The position numbers and the translations under genes were made by a program. Below are positions 1-6,859 of a stretch of 64,000 nucleotides of DNA, in pieces (positions within the stretch are counted from its first letter, which is position 1; every line of letters begins with the position of its first letter). Under the pieces are notes generated by a model, which was not told the DNA's origin, did no database searches, and worked only from the letters and a program-made list of their open reading frames with translations. Location of the stretch: assembly GCA_049840595.1 (NCBI GenBank), contig JASGKO010000042.1:186001-250000 (forward strand). The letters are read 5' to 3'. The DNA comes from JASGKO01 sp049840595 (GTDB taxonomy: Bacteria > Verrucomicrobiota > Verrucomicrobiia > Chthoniobacterales > Chthoniobacteraceae).

Positions 1-96
1 GCTGCTTATGAACCCGAGTTTCGGGCGCACCCATCAGCGGAATTGCTGGTGGTGACTGAGCAAACCATGAGGGTTCCAATCCCTCTCGACATTTAG
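1..96 (+). CDS. C-terminal end of an unknown protein (truncated by window edge)
   Basis: Frame 1 is open from the first base to a TAG at 94-96 and gives about 31 residues ending in PIPLDI. The composition looks protein-like, and the stop lies inside a perfect inverted repeat shared with the convergent gene on the other strand, as expected for a real gene end. The family cannot be recognised from so short a tail. It would belong to the integrated element that fills the left of the window. Confidence 0.4.
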   Translation, partial: AAYEPEFRAHPSAELLVVTEQTMRVPIPLDI

Positions 97-111
97 AGGA
101 GGCCTCTAAAT
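91..111. terminator. Perfect inverted repeat spanning two convergent stop codons
   Basis: Arms ATTTAGAGG (91-99) and CCTCTAAAT (103-111) flank a 3-base spacer. The plus-strand TAG (94-96) and the minus-strand TAG (106-108) both lie within the arms, so this is probably a bidirectional terminator. There is no long T-run, so the mechanism is uncertain. Confidence 0.5.
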
Positions 112-746
112 GTACATGTCTTCTCCTTGCGGAGGATGATCTTCGTAAATGCGGCGAAGGCGACTGCGTTGGGTAGCAAGCGTTTTGTATGCGGAGGATG
201 TCGAAGAGGGCATGGAAGGCCGTTGATCAAACGCCTCAAGGAGTGTGAAATCATAGCTCAGTCGCTTTTGCCCACGGGTAACTACATGTGGTGGCTCCTT
301 GATGCAGAGCCGCGTCCTCTCGTCTTTGATGAACAGTTGTACCTGCTTTAACAAAACCTTGTTGGGCCGCGAAAGATCGAGAGCGATAGCATCACTCCAA
401 CCAGCGTTTAATGGATATTTGCGGACAAAAACCGCTCTGCCATCTATCTCCAACGCAGGCCGTATGGAGGAGAAGTCACGTTTTAGGAGTTTCTCGTCGC
501 GCGGCCACATCCGACGAACTTTCTGCAACTGCCGCAGCGTCAGGTTGCAAAATGGCTTTCCCAGCCGGTAGGTGCGTACTGGATTCGCGCATCCAGCTCA
601 TAAAACCAAGCGCTGTGGATCACCTCTGCTTTGATGCCACTTGACCACCAGCGGGCAAAATCTAGATGCGCGTCCGCTGTTTGTGAGATGTTGTGCCACC
701 AATGCCAGTCTTTGGAAAGTTCAGGGAAAAGGTTTTGCTTTGGCAT
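106..746 (-). CDS. Unrecognised element-encoded protein, split by one frame break
   Basis: Two minus-strand reading frames join into one protein of about 213 residues. The N-terminal part (MPKQNLFPELSKDW... to ...YELDARIQ) continues in another frame as VRTYRLGKPFCNLTLRQL and then QKVRRMWPRDEKLL; the frame changes near 565-585. I chose ATG 746 because the stretch upstream of it (to 851) is low-complexity and overlaps iteron-like repeats. The protein is rich in Trp and Arg and has no signal peptide. I do not recognise the family. Its position next to an iteron/hairpin region makes a replication or maintenance role worth considering, but no rolling-circle His-Tyr motif is evident. Confidence 0.5.
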
Positions 747-775
747 GTTTTGGTCAAAGTCGGAAGAAGCCAAGT

Positions 776-958
776 TAGTGCAGTTGGTTCCGACTGCACT
801 AGATGATAATGGCAGAAGTGGAGTTGGTAAATTTTGATGAGGCTTAACCACGCAAGGTTATCCAAAGTTTACCGAAAGTTAGTGCAGTTGATTACACTAC
901 ACTTAGTGCACTCGGGTAGTGCAGTGTAGTGCAGCAGCCCTTTAGGGCTGCACTGCAC
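776..958. repeat. TAGTGCA iteron-like repeats with a hairpin (origin or control-region candidate)
   Basis: TAGTGCA occurs in direct orientation at about 776, 880, 904, 917 and 927, with inverted TGCACT copies at about 795 and 948-955. A 9-bp inverted repeat lies at 776-784/793-801, and a hairpin GCAGCCC-TTTA-GGGCTGC at 934-951. The stretch lies between the minus-strand gene and the plus-strand HTH gene. Clustered short direct repeats plus a strong hairpin are typical of replication origins or multi-site operators of mobile elements; which of these applies is inference. I see no gene in 747-1186. Confidence 0.6.
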
Positions 959-1171
959 TGACTGCTGGCCGCAGCAAACGAGAGAAAATCAACGTAGTGA
1001 GCCTCAAGGATAAGAAGCCTGAGCATGCCCCGATTGCACGAGGTTGACCCGAGAGACACGGCTGGCCCTTATGTAAGAGATTCCTAGGCGAAAGCCTTCG
1101 TCACGGGTTGAGCGTACTCTGGGCCAAATTTTATGTGCGCACTTTTCCGGCATGCGGGGGTTCTGTTGACA

Positions 1172-1186
1172 ACAACACACTGTTGT
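1172..1186. promoter_or_regulatory. Inverted repeat ACAACA-CAC-TGTTGT next to a start codon
   Basis: A perfect 6-bp inverted repeat abuts the ATG at 1187, and an overlapping smaller palindrome (TGTTGACAACA, 1164-1174) lies just upstream. It could be the autoregulatory operator of the small HTH-like gene that follows. No convincing Shine-Dalgarno sequence fits between it and the ATG. Confidence 0.4.
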
Positions 1187-1399
1187 ATGAGTGCAACATT
1201 ACAAACTGAGGGCTTGCTGAGCCTGAATCATTTGAGCCGGAGACTCAACATCACCTACTCCAAGGCGTTGGAACTTCAAATGCGTGGAGTCCTTGTTCCT
1301 GATTTCACGGCGAATCACATCCACCTGTTTCGTCCGGCCCGCCTCCCCGAAATCATGGCCTCTGTTAAAGAAGCGTTAAAACCCCGTTTCTTGATGTAA
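1187..1399 (+). CDS. Small putative helix-turn-helix protein
   Basis: The product is about 70 residues. The stretch LLSLNHLSRRLNITYSKALE followed by LQMRGVLVPDF reads like a short winged HTH of excisionase or MerR type: a helix-turn-helix that skips an N-terminal segment, then a Leu/Arg-rich wing. The start is uncertain. ATG 1187 sits directly behind a palindrome; the in-frame ATG at 1133 would add 18 unconvincing residues. It is followed 4 bases later by two coiled-coil genes, so the three probably form one operon. Excisionases and element regulators of this size are common in integrated elements, but the assignment rests on pattern only. Confidence 0.5.
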   Translation: MSATLQTEGLLSLNHLSRRLNITYSKALELQMRGVLVPDFTANHIHLFRPARLPEIMASVKEALKPRFLM

Positions 1400-1403
1400 A
1401 TTT

Positions 1404-1628
1404 ATGAGCGAATTCATCCCAAACATTGATACTGCAAACGAGGAAATTGAACGCCTCGAAAAGCGCGTTGCTGAATTGGAGGCGCAAGTGGCCGCCTCGA
1501 AAAAGCCCTTGCCAGTGGCGGTTGCCACCACCCAACGTAGCACGCAAACACAGACGGAGCGCCCGCTTTTCGGTCTCCAGCGCGCCATTGATGCAACTCA
1601 ACGCCAACAGAAAGGAGCGGTAGCATAA
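1404..1628 (+). CDS. Small coiled-coil protein, unknown function
   Basis: The product has 74 residues. Residues 10-32 (ANEEIERLEKRVAELEAQVA) form an evident heptad coiled coil with Leu/Ile/Val at a and d positions; the rest is Gln/Thr-rich and probably disordered. It has no signal peptide and no enzymatic motif. The stop TAA overlaps the next start (TAATG), so translation is probably coupled to the second coiled-coil gene and the two products may interact. I cannot assign a family. Confidence 0.6.
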   Translation: MSEFIPNIDTANEEIERLEKRVAELEAQVAASKKPLPVAVATTQRSTQTQTERPLFGLQRAIDATQRQQKGAVA

Positions 1629-2098
1629 TGGAAATTGACCCCGAATCTGTGCCGGTTCGCGGTGGGCTGCTCAAAGGTTTGCGCACATTCCTGCAAACTG
1701 AGGAGCAAAAGCTTGAGGCTGCAAAGGCAAATGTCGAGGAGCGGCGTGCTCGCCTTCACGAACTCGAAGGCCAATACCAACGGTTGATTATTGAGCGTGA
1801 TGGTCGCCCAATCCGTGATGGTGGGTTTGAGGGTGGTTTGAAGAATCGGCTGGCGGCTGCCGATGCTGAATTTGACGCATATAAAGCTCGGCGAGCACAG
1901 TTGGCAGAGTCGTTAAGAACGGTTTGGTGGGGAGCATCTCAACGTGCTGGGAACATGGCTGAGAACGGCTACGCAGCGCTTCTAGCTTTGGATGCGGCAA
2001 TTGCCGACTATCCCAACGCTCGTAAGGTGATCGCCGATCAATTGGCGCAGATCGAGAGCAGTATTAAAAACTTCGAGCGCGAACATCTTTCTCGCTAG
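1628..2098 (+). CDS. Coiled-coil protein, unknown function
   Basis: The product has 156 residues. An AGGAG lies at 1613-1617, 10 bases before ATG 1628. Helical heptad-rich segments at about 24-55 (EEQKLEAAKANVEERRARLH) and 75-95 flank a Gly/Arg-rich link, and the C-terminus (about 125-152) is again helical. There is no membrane segment or catalytic motif. With its translationally coupled partner upstream it could be a structural or scaffolding component of the integrated element, such as a phage-like morphogenesis helper. That role is speculative. Confidence 0.6.
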   Translation: MEIDPESVPVRGGLLKGLRTFLQTEEQKLEAAKANVEERRARLHELEGQYQRLIIERDGRPIRDGGFEGGLKNRLAAADAEFDAYKARRAQLAESLRTVWWGASQRAGNMAENGYAALLALDAAIADYPNARKVIADQLAQIESSIKNFEREHLSR

Positions 2099-2109
2099 GC
2101 ATAGCAGGG

Positions 2110-2139
2110 GCGCTCCCGTCTGTATTCAGGCGGGGGCGC
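2110..2139. terminator. Bidirectional hairpin terminator
   Basis: A 12-pair stem (2110-2121 with 2128-2139, two G-U pairs) closes a 6-base loop and is followed by TTTGTG. It sits between the convergent stops at 2098 (+) and 2126 (-), so it probably ends transcription from both sides. Confidence 0.65.
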
Positions 2140-2614
2140 TTTGTGCATTTACGATTAACTCGCGCCACGCTTTCACGGTCATCATGTAGGGTTCGAGTAG
2201 TGCTATCAGCTTGGTCGTCGGTCTGCTGGTGGAATACGCGCCACGCTTCCATGAACTGGTCTGCGTCCAATCCATTGACTCTGCTATCGCGCAGGCTTGC
2301 GCATAGCTCATGGCGTAAGTAACGGCCAGGCTTGAGTCACGCAGGTTCCAAATATAGGCCAAGATGAGGTTCGGAAACTTCGCGTATTTTTGATCCACCC
2401 CAAAGCCTTGCGTCCATGATGCTTTCATCTGGATGGGACATGACGCGTACGCCTGCACGCCTTCGCCAAAGTCAGCATAAGCGATTAAGTCAATGCCACG
2501 ATCCCGGATTGGCAGCGCAACTTCCAAGTCTGCGCGGAGCAATTCGTCAATGAGCCGATTGCGCCCAAGCAGTTCGATCTTTTGGGAATCGCCGGGATGA
2601 GTGAGTTCTGCCAT
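2126..2614 (-). CDS. Putative PD-(D/E)XK-type nuclease-like protein
   Basis: The product has 162 residues. An N-terminal helical part (KIELLGRNRLIDELLRADLE) leads into RDRGIDLIAYAD (about 37-48) and then CPIQMKAS (about 59-66). An Asp inside a hydrophobic beta strand followed by a Q-x-K strand is the core pattern of the PD-(D/E)XK fold. It is divergently paired with an XRE regulator across an operator-bearing gap of 84 bases. A nuclease or DNA-binding role is inferred from fold pattern only; the missing E/D in the second half of the motif (QMK) leaves activity open. Confidence 0.55.
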   Translation of the reverse strand: MAELTHPGDSQKIELLGRNRLIDELLRADLEVALPIRDRGIDLIAYADFGEGVQAYASCPIQMKASWTQGFGVDQKYAKFPNLILAYIWNLRDSSLAVTYAMSYAQACAIAESMDWTQTSSWKRGAYSTSRPTTKLIALLEPYMMTVKAWRELIVNAQSAPA

Positions 2615-2653
2615 TGGCCCCGAGGAGTAAATCGGCCATGGCTGATTTGCAAT

Positions 2654-2683
2654 ATCCCATTTTGGGATAACCGATCTTGGGAT
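2654..2683. promoter_or_regulatory. Operator-like palindrome upstream of the XRE gene
   Basis: ATCCCA-TTT-TGGGAT (2654-2668) is a perfect 15-bp inverted repeat, and a half-site TTGGGAT follows at 2677-2683, just before the GAGAGG ribosome site. This full-site-plus-half-site layout resembles the C-box arrangement of restriction-modification controller proteins. It lies between divergent genes and could regulate both. Confidence 0.6.
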
Positions 2684-2698
2684 GAGAGGATGGCTGGC

Positions 2699-2950
2699 AT
2701 GTCGAAAGCCGCGCCGTCAAAATCCTTGTTCTCCAAGGAATACGACGCTTTTCTGACATTGCTTCGCAAGGCCCGAGAGGACGCCGGGATGACGCAGGCG
2801 GAGGCAGCGGCAAAGCTCAAACGTCACCAGTCGTATGTATCGAAATGCGAGTCGGGCGAGCGGCGCGTGGACGTGGTGGAACTTATCGCATTCTGCAAGG
2901 CTTACGAACTGGCACCGACGCAATTCATTGCTCTGATGGTGGTTAGTTAG
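2699..2950 (+). CDS. XRE-family transcriptional regulator (controller-protein-like)
   Basis: The product has 83 residues from ATG 2699, chosen because GAGAGG lies 9 bases upstream; longer in-frame starts run through the operator. The canonical HTH_3 fold is clear: FLTLLRKAREDAGMTQAEAA, then KLKRHQSYVSKCESGERRVD and VVELIAFCKAYELAP. The size and single domain match restriction-modification controller (C) proteins and small element repressors. It probably autoregulates through the palindrome at 2654-2683 and may control the restriction-modification-like operon that starts 120 bases downstream. The domain call is firm; the targets are inferred. Confidence 0.85.
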   Translation: MSKAAPSKSLFSKEYDAFLTLLRKAREDAGMTQAEAAAKLKRHQSYVSKCESGERRVDVVELIAFCKAYELAPTQFIALMVVS

Positions 2951-3072
2951 AACTTTTGGCTTGATTTTTACCCGCATTTGAATTCACGCAACATGTTGCA
3001 ATTTGATTGCCTCATGGTCGATTCTCTCTCATAAAGCGAACGCCAGCAAACCAATGGCGCACACCTGACTCA

Positions 3073-4171
3073 ATGGCCATCAGCACCAAAATCGAATATG
3101 CGGCGATCGATGATCTTTTTCTCGATCCTCTCAATCCCCGTTTAGGTCGCAACAACACAGGCCCCACTGTATCCCAGGAGACAATTCTTGAAATCATGCA
3201 GGATTGGACCCTGGATGAACTTGCAACTTCCTTTTTAGAAAGTGGCTTCTGGCTCCAAGAGGCATTGCTCGTGGTGAAGGAGCGGATCTACGGCAAATCT
3301 CAGCTTGTTGTGGTCGAGGGAAATTCGCCGACTCGCGGCGCTAAAACTTCTTCATCGTGCGGTGGAGGGAGAGCCATATTCGCGTAAGTGGGATGAGATT
3401 GCTAAATCCAAGGAAATTCCCAGCGACCTTTTTAACCGGATTCCGTACATACTCATAGGTTCTCGCGAAGAGATTGAAGCATTCCTTGGTTTTCGTCACG
3501 TCACAGGGATCAAAGAGTGGAGGCCCGCTGAAAAAGCAGAGTATCGCAAAGCTAATCGAAGGCAGTAGTATGAGTTATGCTGAGGTGATGCGGAAAATCG
3601 GCAGTAAAACACCTGCGGTTCGGCAACATTATATCTCGTATAGATTGCTGCTTCAAATGGAGGATGAGAAGAGATTTCAACTGAGCACGTTGAAGACAAA
3701 TTTAGTGTGCTATATCTCTCATTGCGTTCGGCTGGAACTCAAAAGTATCTACACATCGACATTAAGGCTGAACCTGAAAAAGCAAAGTTCCCGGTCCCAC
3801 GTTCTCGACTTGAAGAATTGAAGAAATTTGCTCTTTGGCTTTTCGGTCATAAGCAGCCGCCCTTGTTTACCGATTCCCGGCGAGTGGATGATTTTGGGCG
3901 GATTCTTGAAAACTCAAAAGCAGTCGATTATTTAGATCGCACAGAACGGCCAAACTTTGAAGTCGCATTCAGAATGTCTGGAGGCGACGAACCAGAGTTG
4001 CTTAAGTTAATTGCCGCTGCTGCTGACAATATTGAACTCGCGCTAGGAAAAGTGCATTTGCACGCAAAATCTGAACGCATTCAAAAGGCAGTTGAACGCT
4101 GTGGAGCTGACGCGCTCCAACTGCTTAATGTCTTCCCAAAAATCCGGGATGGACTAGTTAAAACTAGTTAA
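3073..4171 (+). CDS. ParB/Srx-like N-terminal-domain protein, three frame breaks
   Basis: Four overlapping plus-strand frames add up to one protein of about 365 residues. It opens with IEYAAIDDLFLDPLNPRLGR (a ParB-type beginning) and continues to VVVEGNRRLAALKLL, the signature GNRR loop of the ParB/Spo0J/sulfiredoxin fold. Frame changes fall near 3330, 3535-3560 and 3690. The C-terminal part (ELKKFALWLFGHKQPPLFTD to KIRDGLVKTS) is helical and unrecognised. ParB-like proteins partition DNA with CTP, but the fold also occurs in nucleases and defence proteins. No ParA is nearby, and the next genes are a candidate nuclease and a DNA methyltransferase. The breaks may be assembly errors, or the gene may be decayed. 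Confidence 0.7.
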
Positions 4172-4185
4172 TCAGAGTGTGATGT

Positions 4186-5114
4186 TTGGCATTTCCCACA
4201 GTAGGCCTCAACCGTTCAGTAACCAAACACAACGTCGATCTAGATGTGTTATGCGACTGGATCGAGGGGAGCGTATTATTCTCAGGAGATGAATTATCAG
4301 ATTCTGATGTAGTGGACGTATTGCGTGAGAATGAGATCTACGCTAAGCAGGAAATGGCTTGGGAAATAGTTGCAGAAGCTTGGAGAGAATTGAAGCGGAG
4401 ACTTAAACTTCTTGGGAATGGTAGTCCTGTGCATCTTGAGGGAAAAGACTTGTCCGTCGTAGCGATTGGAAGCTGGCCGCAGGTCATGCGTTTTGTATAT
4501 GCCTCTCTTTCGCACAATGGTATCCAGCGTGGGCGAAGTCGTTAGGGAAAAATTTCAACGCACAGGGTGCGTTGTTCGAGGACTTAACGGTGGAATCCTT
4601 GAAGCTTCATTTTCCTGACTGGAAGGTCCATCGAACAGGCTGGTCTCAAGAGAATGCCAAAAAGCTAGCTGGTGTAGTGGCGGAGGTGGCAGGATTACTA
4701 GGAGCGGAAACGGGCGAGATTAAAAAGTGGACAAGTGCCTCAGCAAATGAAGCTGGGTTGGACGTATTGTGCTTTCGCTCATTTAATGACGAGCGCGTCT
4801 CATCGCCAGCACTTCTTTTTCAATGTGCTAGCGGAATGCATTACAACGGCAAACTTCATACCCCTAACTTGAGAGTATGGGAAAAAATTGTGATATTTCC
4901 CGTAGAACCCAGTAAAGCTTTTGCGACACCTTTTGCTCTAACAGATCAGGAATTCCTTCGGGCAATTAATATCGTCAACGGGCCACTTTTAGATCGATAC
5001 CGACTTCTCGCACCTGCTCACGCCAACACAAAATGGCTCTCACAGGAATTGAGTGACAAATTGGTCGCTTGGACGGAACCCCGAATTGCAACTCTACCAG
5101 CCGGAGAATCATGA
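4186..5114 (+). CDS. Candidate PD-(D/E)XK restriction-type protein (one frame break)
   Basis: A TTG start at 4186 opens a 119-residue frame. The protein then continues in another frame through FAQWYPAWAKSLGKNFNAQG into LFEDLTVESLKLHFPDWKVH; the break is near 4505-4515, and the full product is about 309 residues. The C-terminal half has a nuclease-like core: ANEAGLDVLCFRSF (Asp in a strand) followed by PALLFQCASG, the position where PD-(D/E)XK enzymes keep Q/E-x-K-like residues. The stop overlaps the methyltransferase start by 4 bases (ATGA), so the pair is translationally coupled, as cognate restriction endonuclease and methylase often are. I do not recognise a named family; the restriction role is inferred from motif and context. 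Confidence 0.55.
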
Positions 5115-6425
5115 AATTTATTGACCTGTTTTCTGGCTTAGGTGGCTTTCATCTCGCCGCGTCGGCGCTTGGCAACAAGTGCGTATTCGCTTGTGAGATT
5201 GATCCTCTTTTGCGGGCTACCTACGAAAAAAACTTCGGCATCGCACCTGCGGCAGACATCAATGATGTGGATCCGCTCTCGGTGCCCGAACATGACCTGC
5301 TGTGCGCGGGCTTCCCGTGCCAGCCATTTTCAAAAGCTGGCGAACAAGCTGGGTGGGCTGATGCCAAGAGAGGAACTGTCTTTAACAAAGTTGTTGAAAT
5401 TTTGCGGGCCAAAAAACCCAAATATCTCATTTTAGAAAACGTCGCGCATTTCGTGAAACACGATGAAGGCAACACCTACGCTCGGGTGCGTTCCGCGTTG
5501 GAAGACTTAGGCTACCAAGTGAAGCCTGGGCAGCTTTCTCCTCATCAGTTCGGAGTGCCTCAAATTCGCGAACGAATGTATATGGTGGGGAGATTGGACG
5601 GCGAGTTAGATAAGTTTGAGTTCCCCGAAGCGGAAACCAGTGGCGCTGATCTTTCGATCCAATCTGTATTAGACAAAAAGCCAAAGGAGGCCCTAAAAAT
5701 CGGCCCGCGGGTAATTTCCAGCATGGAAGTTTGGCAGGATTTTTTGAAGAAATTTACCGGCCGATGAAAAATTACCTTCTTTTCCAATCTGGAGCATGGA
5801 GTTTGGCGCGACCTATCCAACAGATTGCGATACGCTCTATTCGGTCGATCTTAAAGTTTTGAAAAAAGCACGTGGAAGCTTTGGGGCGAACTTAAGTGAA
5901 GGCACCTTTGTGGATCTACTTTCCAAGCTACCCAGCCACGCGAGATACCCAAAAGGCGCCTTTCCTAGATGGAAGCAGTTGTTTATACAGCAGAATAGAG
6001 AACTCTATTTGAAGCATGAAAAGTGGCTGAAAAAATGGTTGCCCAGCGTGCAGCAATTTCCATCAAGCTATCAAAAATGTGAGTGGAATTGTCAGGGAGA
6101 AGAGCGCGACATTTGGAAATATGTTATTCAATTCCGGGCGTCCGGAGTCAGAATTAAACGCCCTTCGACCGCACCTTCTCTTGTCGCTATGACCACTACG
6201 CAAGTTCCCATTATTGCATGGGAAAAGCGTTACATGACCGTTAGAGAGTGTGCTCGACTCCAATCAATGGGCGGACTCAAATTTTTGCCAAACGACACTG
6301 CTGCATTCAAAGCTCTCGGAAACGCGGTAAACGTCACCGTCGTGCAGAAAGTTCTTTCAAGATTACTGGCAAGTCCGATCTCTGGAAAATTCAAACGAGA
6401 CACTGCACCAAGCTTAGCTGCTTAA
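5111..6425 (+). CDS. DNA (cytosine-5) methyltransferase, one frame break
   Basis: The protein is about 438 residues once the break near 5759-5762 is bridged (…FLKKFTG then DEKLPSFPIWSMEFGATYP). Motifs occur in canonical order: I FIDLFSGLGGFHLA, IV GFPCQPFSKAG with the catalytic Cys, VI LENV, VIII QIRERMYMVG, then after the target-recognition region IX RECARLQSMG and X ALGNAVNVTVV. It methylates cytosine C5 in a specific DNA site; the site cannot be told from sequence. It starts inside the stop of the candidate nuclease gene. The break lies at a GGCC, and removing one base restores the frame. This is an unfused type II-style enzyme. Confidence 0.9.
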
Positions 6426-6599
6426 ATTGCGCGGAATCGCCAAGGCGCTTCTCTCAGAATTGAGTGTTCTACCATAGACAAACCACAGACAAAATCGTGA
6501 ACAAAGATGCCCAAAAATGGGCAGATTTGGATAATCAGACGGATTTTATGATCCACCAAAACCACAGCGCAAATAGCTTAAATACAGGACGTTACATAT
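6426..6599. other. Intergenic end of the element, no gene seen
   Basis: This AT-rich stretch follows the methyltransferase stop. I see no credible reading frame or RNA gene. It contains near-repeats of ACCACAGACAAA / ACCACAGC but nothing diagnostic. Confidence 0.5.
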
Positions 6600-6624
6600 T
6601 ATCGCCCCATTTTATGGGTGCGAT
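6600..6624. other. Imperfect hairpin abutting the attachment site
   Basis: ATCGCCCCAT-TTT-ATGGGTGCGAT pairs over about ten positions with one bulge, and its right arm runs straight into the tRNA-derived sequence. It could be a terminator for the methyltransferase operon or an integrase arm or core site. Confidence 0.4.
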
Positions 6625-6669
6625 TTTGTAATCATCAGGTCGTCGGTTCAAATCCGACTGCCGGCTCCA
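6623..6669 (+). other. 3' half of tRNA-Thr(TGT): integration scar (att site)
   Basis: From the anticodon loop TTTGTAA (6625-6631, anticodon TGT) onward the sequence is a normal tRNA 3' half: AGGTC variable region, T-stem GTCGG/CCGAC around TTCAAAT (6642-6658), acceptor 3' strand TGCCGGC, discriminator T and encoded CCA (6667-6669). The 5' half is absent: the bases before 6623 cannot form the D-arm, and the anticodon stem fails. Elements that integrate into a tRNA rebuild the gene at one end and leave such a fragment at the other, so this should be the right border of the element. The intact tRNA is predicted left of base 1. Confidence 0.8.
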
Positions 6670-6859
6670 AAGGCAAACGTCTTGGCATCCATCGTTTGAA
6701 TAATCCTTCAGACAAAGAAGTAATTCTCCATAACTTGGGATCCGATCACCCTCCATAGTGTGTTGCTGTGAAGAGGACTCGAAGCAGGAGTAAGATAAAG
6801 AGCAAAGAGGAGGTAGATTCATGAGCGTTTGAAGCTTGCCGGAGCTGGGGAAAGTTTCT

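Noticed and set aside
3073..4171. Plasmid partition (ParAB) locus
   Set aside because: No ParA ATPase lies beside the ParB-like gene and no parS-like palindrome is evident; restriction-type neighbours fit better.
1..6669. Integrase or transposase inside the element
   Set aside because: No protein here shows a tyrosine or serine recombinase motif or a DDE pattern; the integrase is expected outside the window.
6600..6670. Complete tRNA-Thr gene
   Set aside because: Only the 3' half is present; no D-arm or 5' acceptor strand can be found upstream of the anticodon loop.
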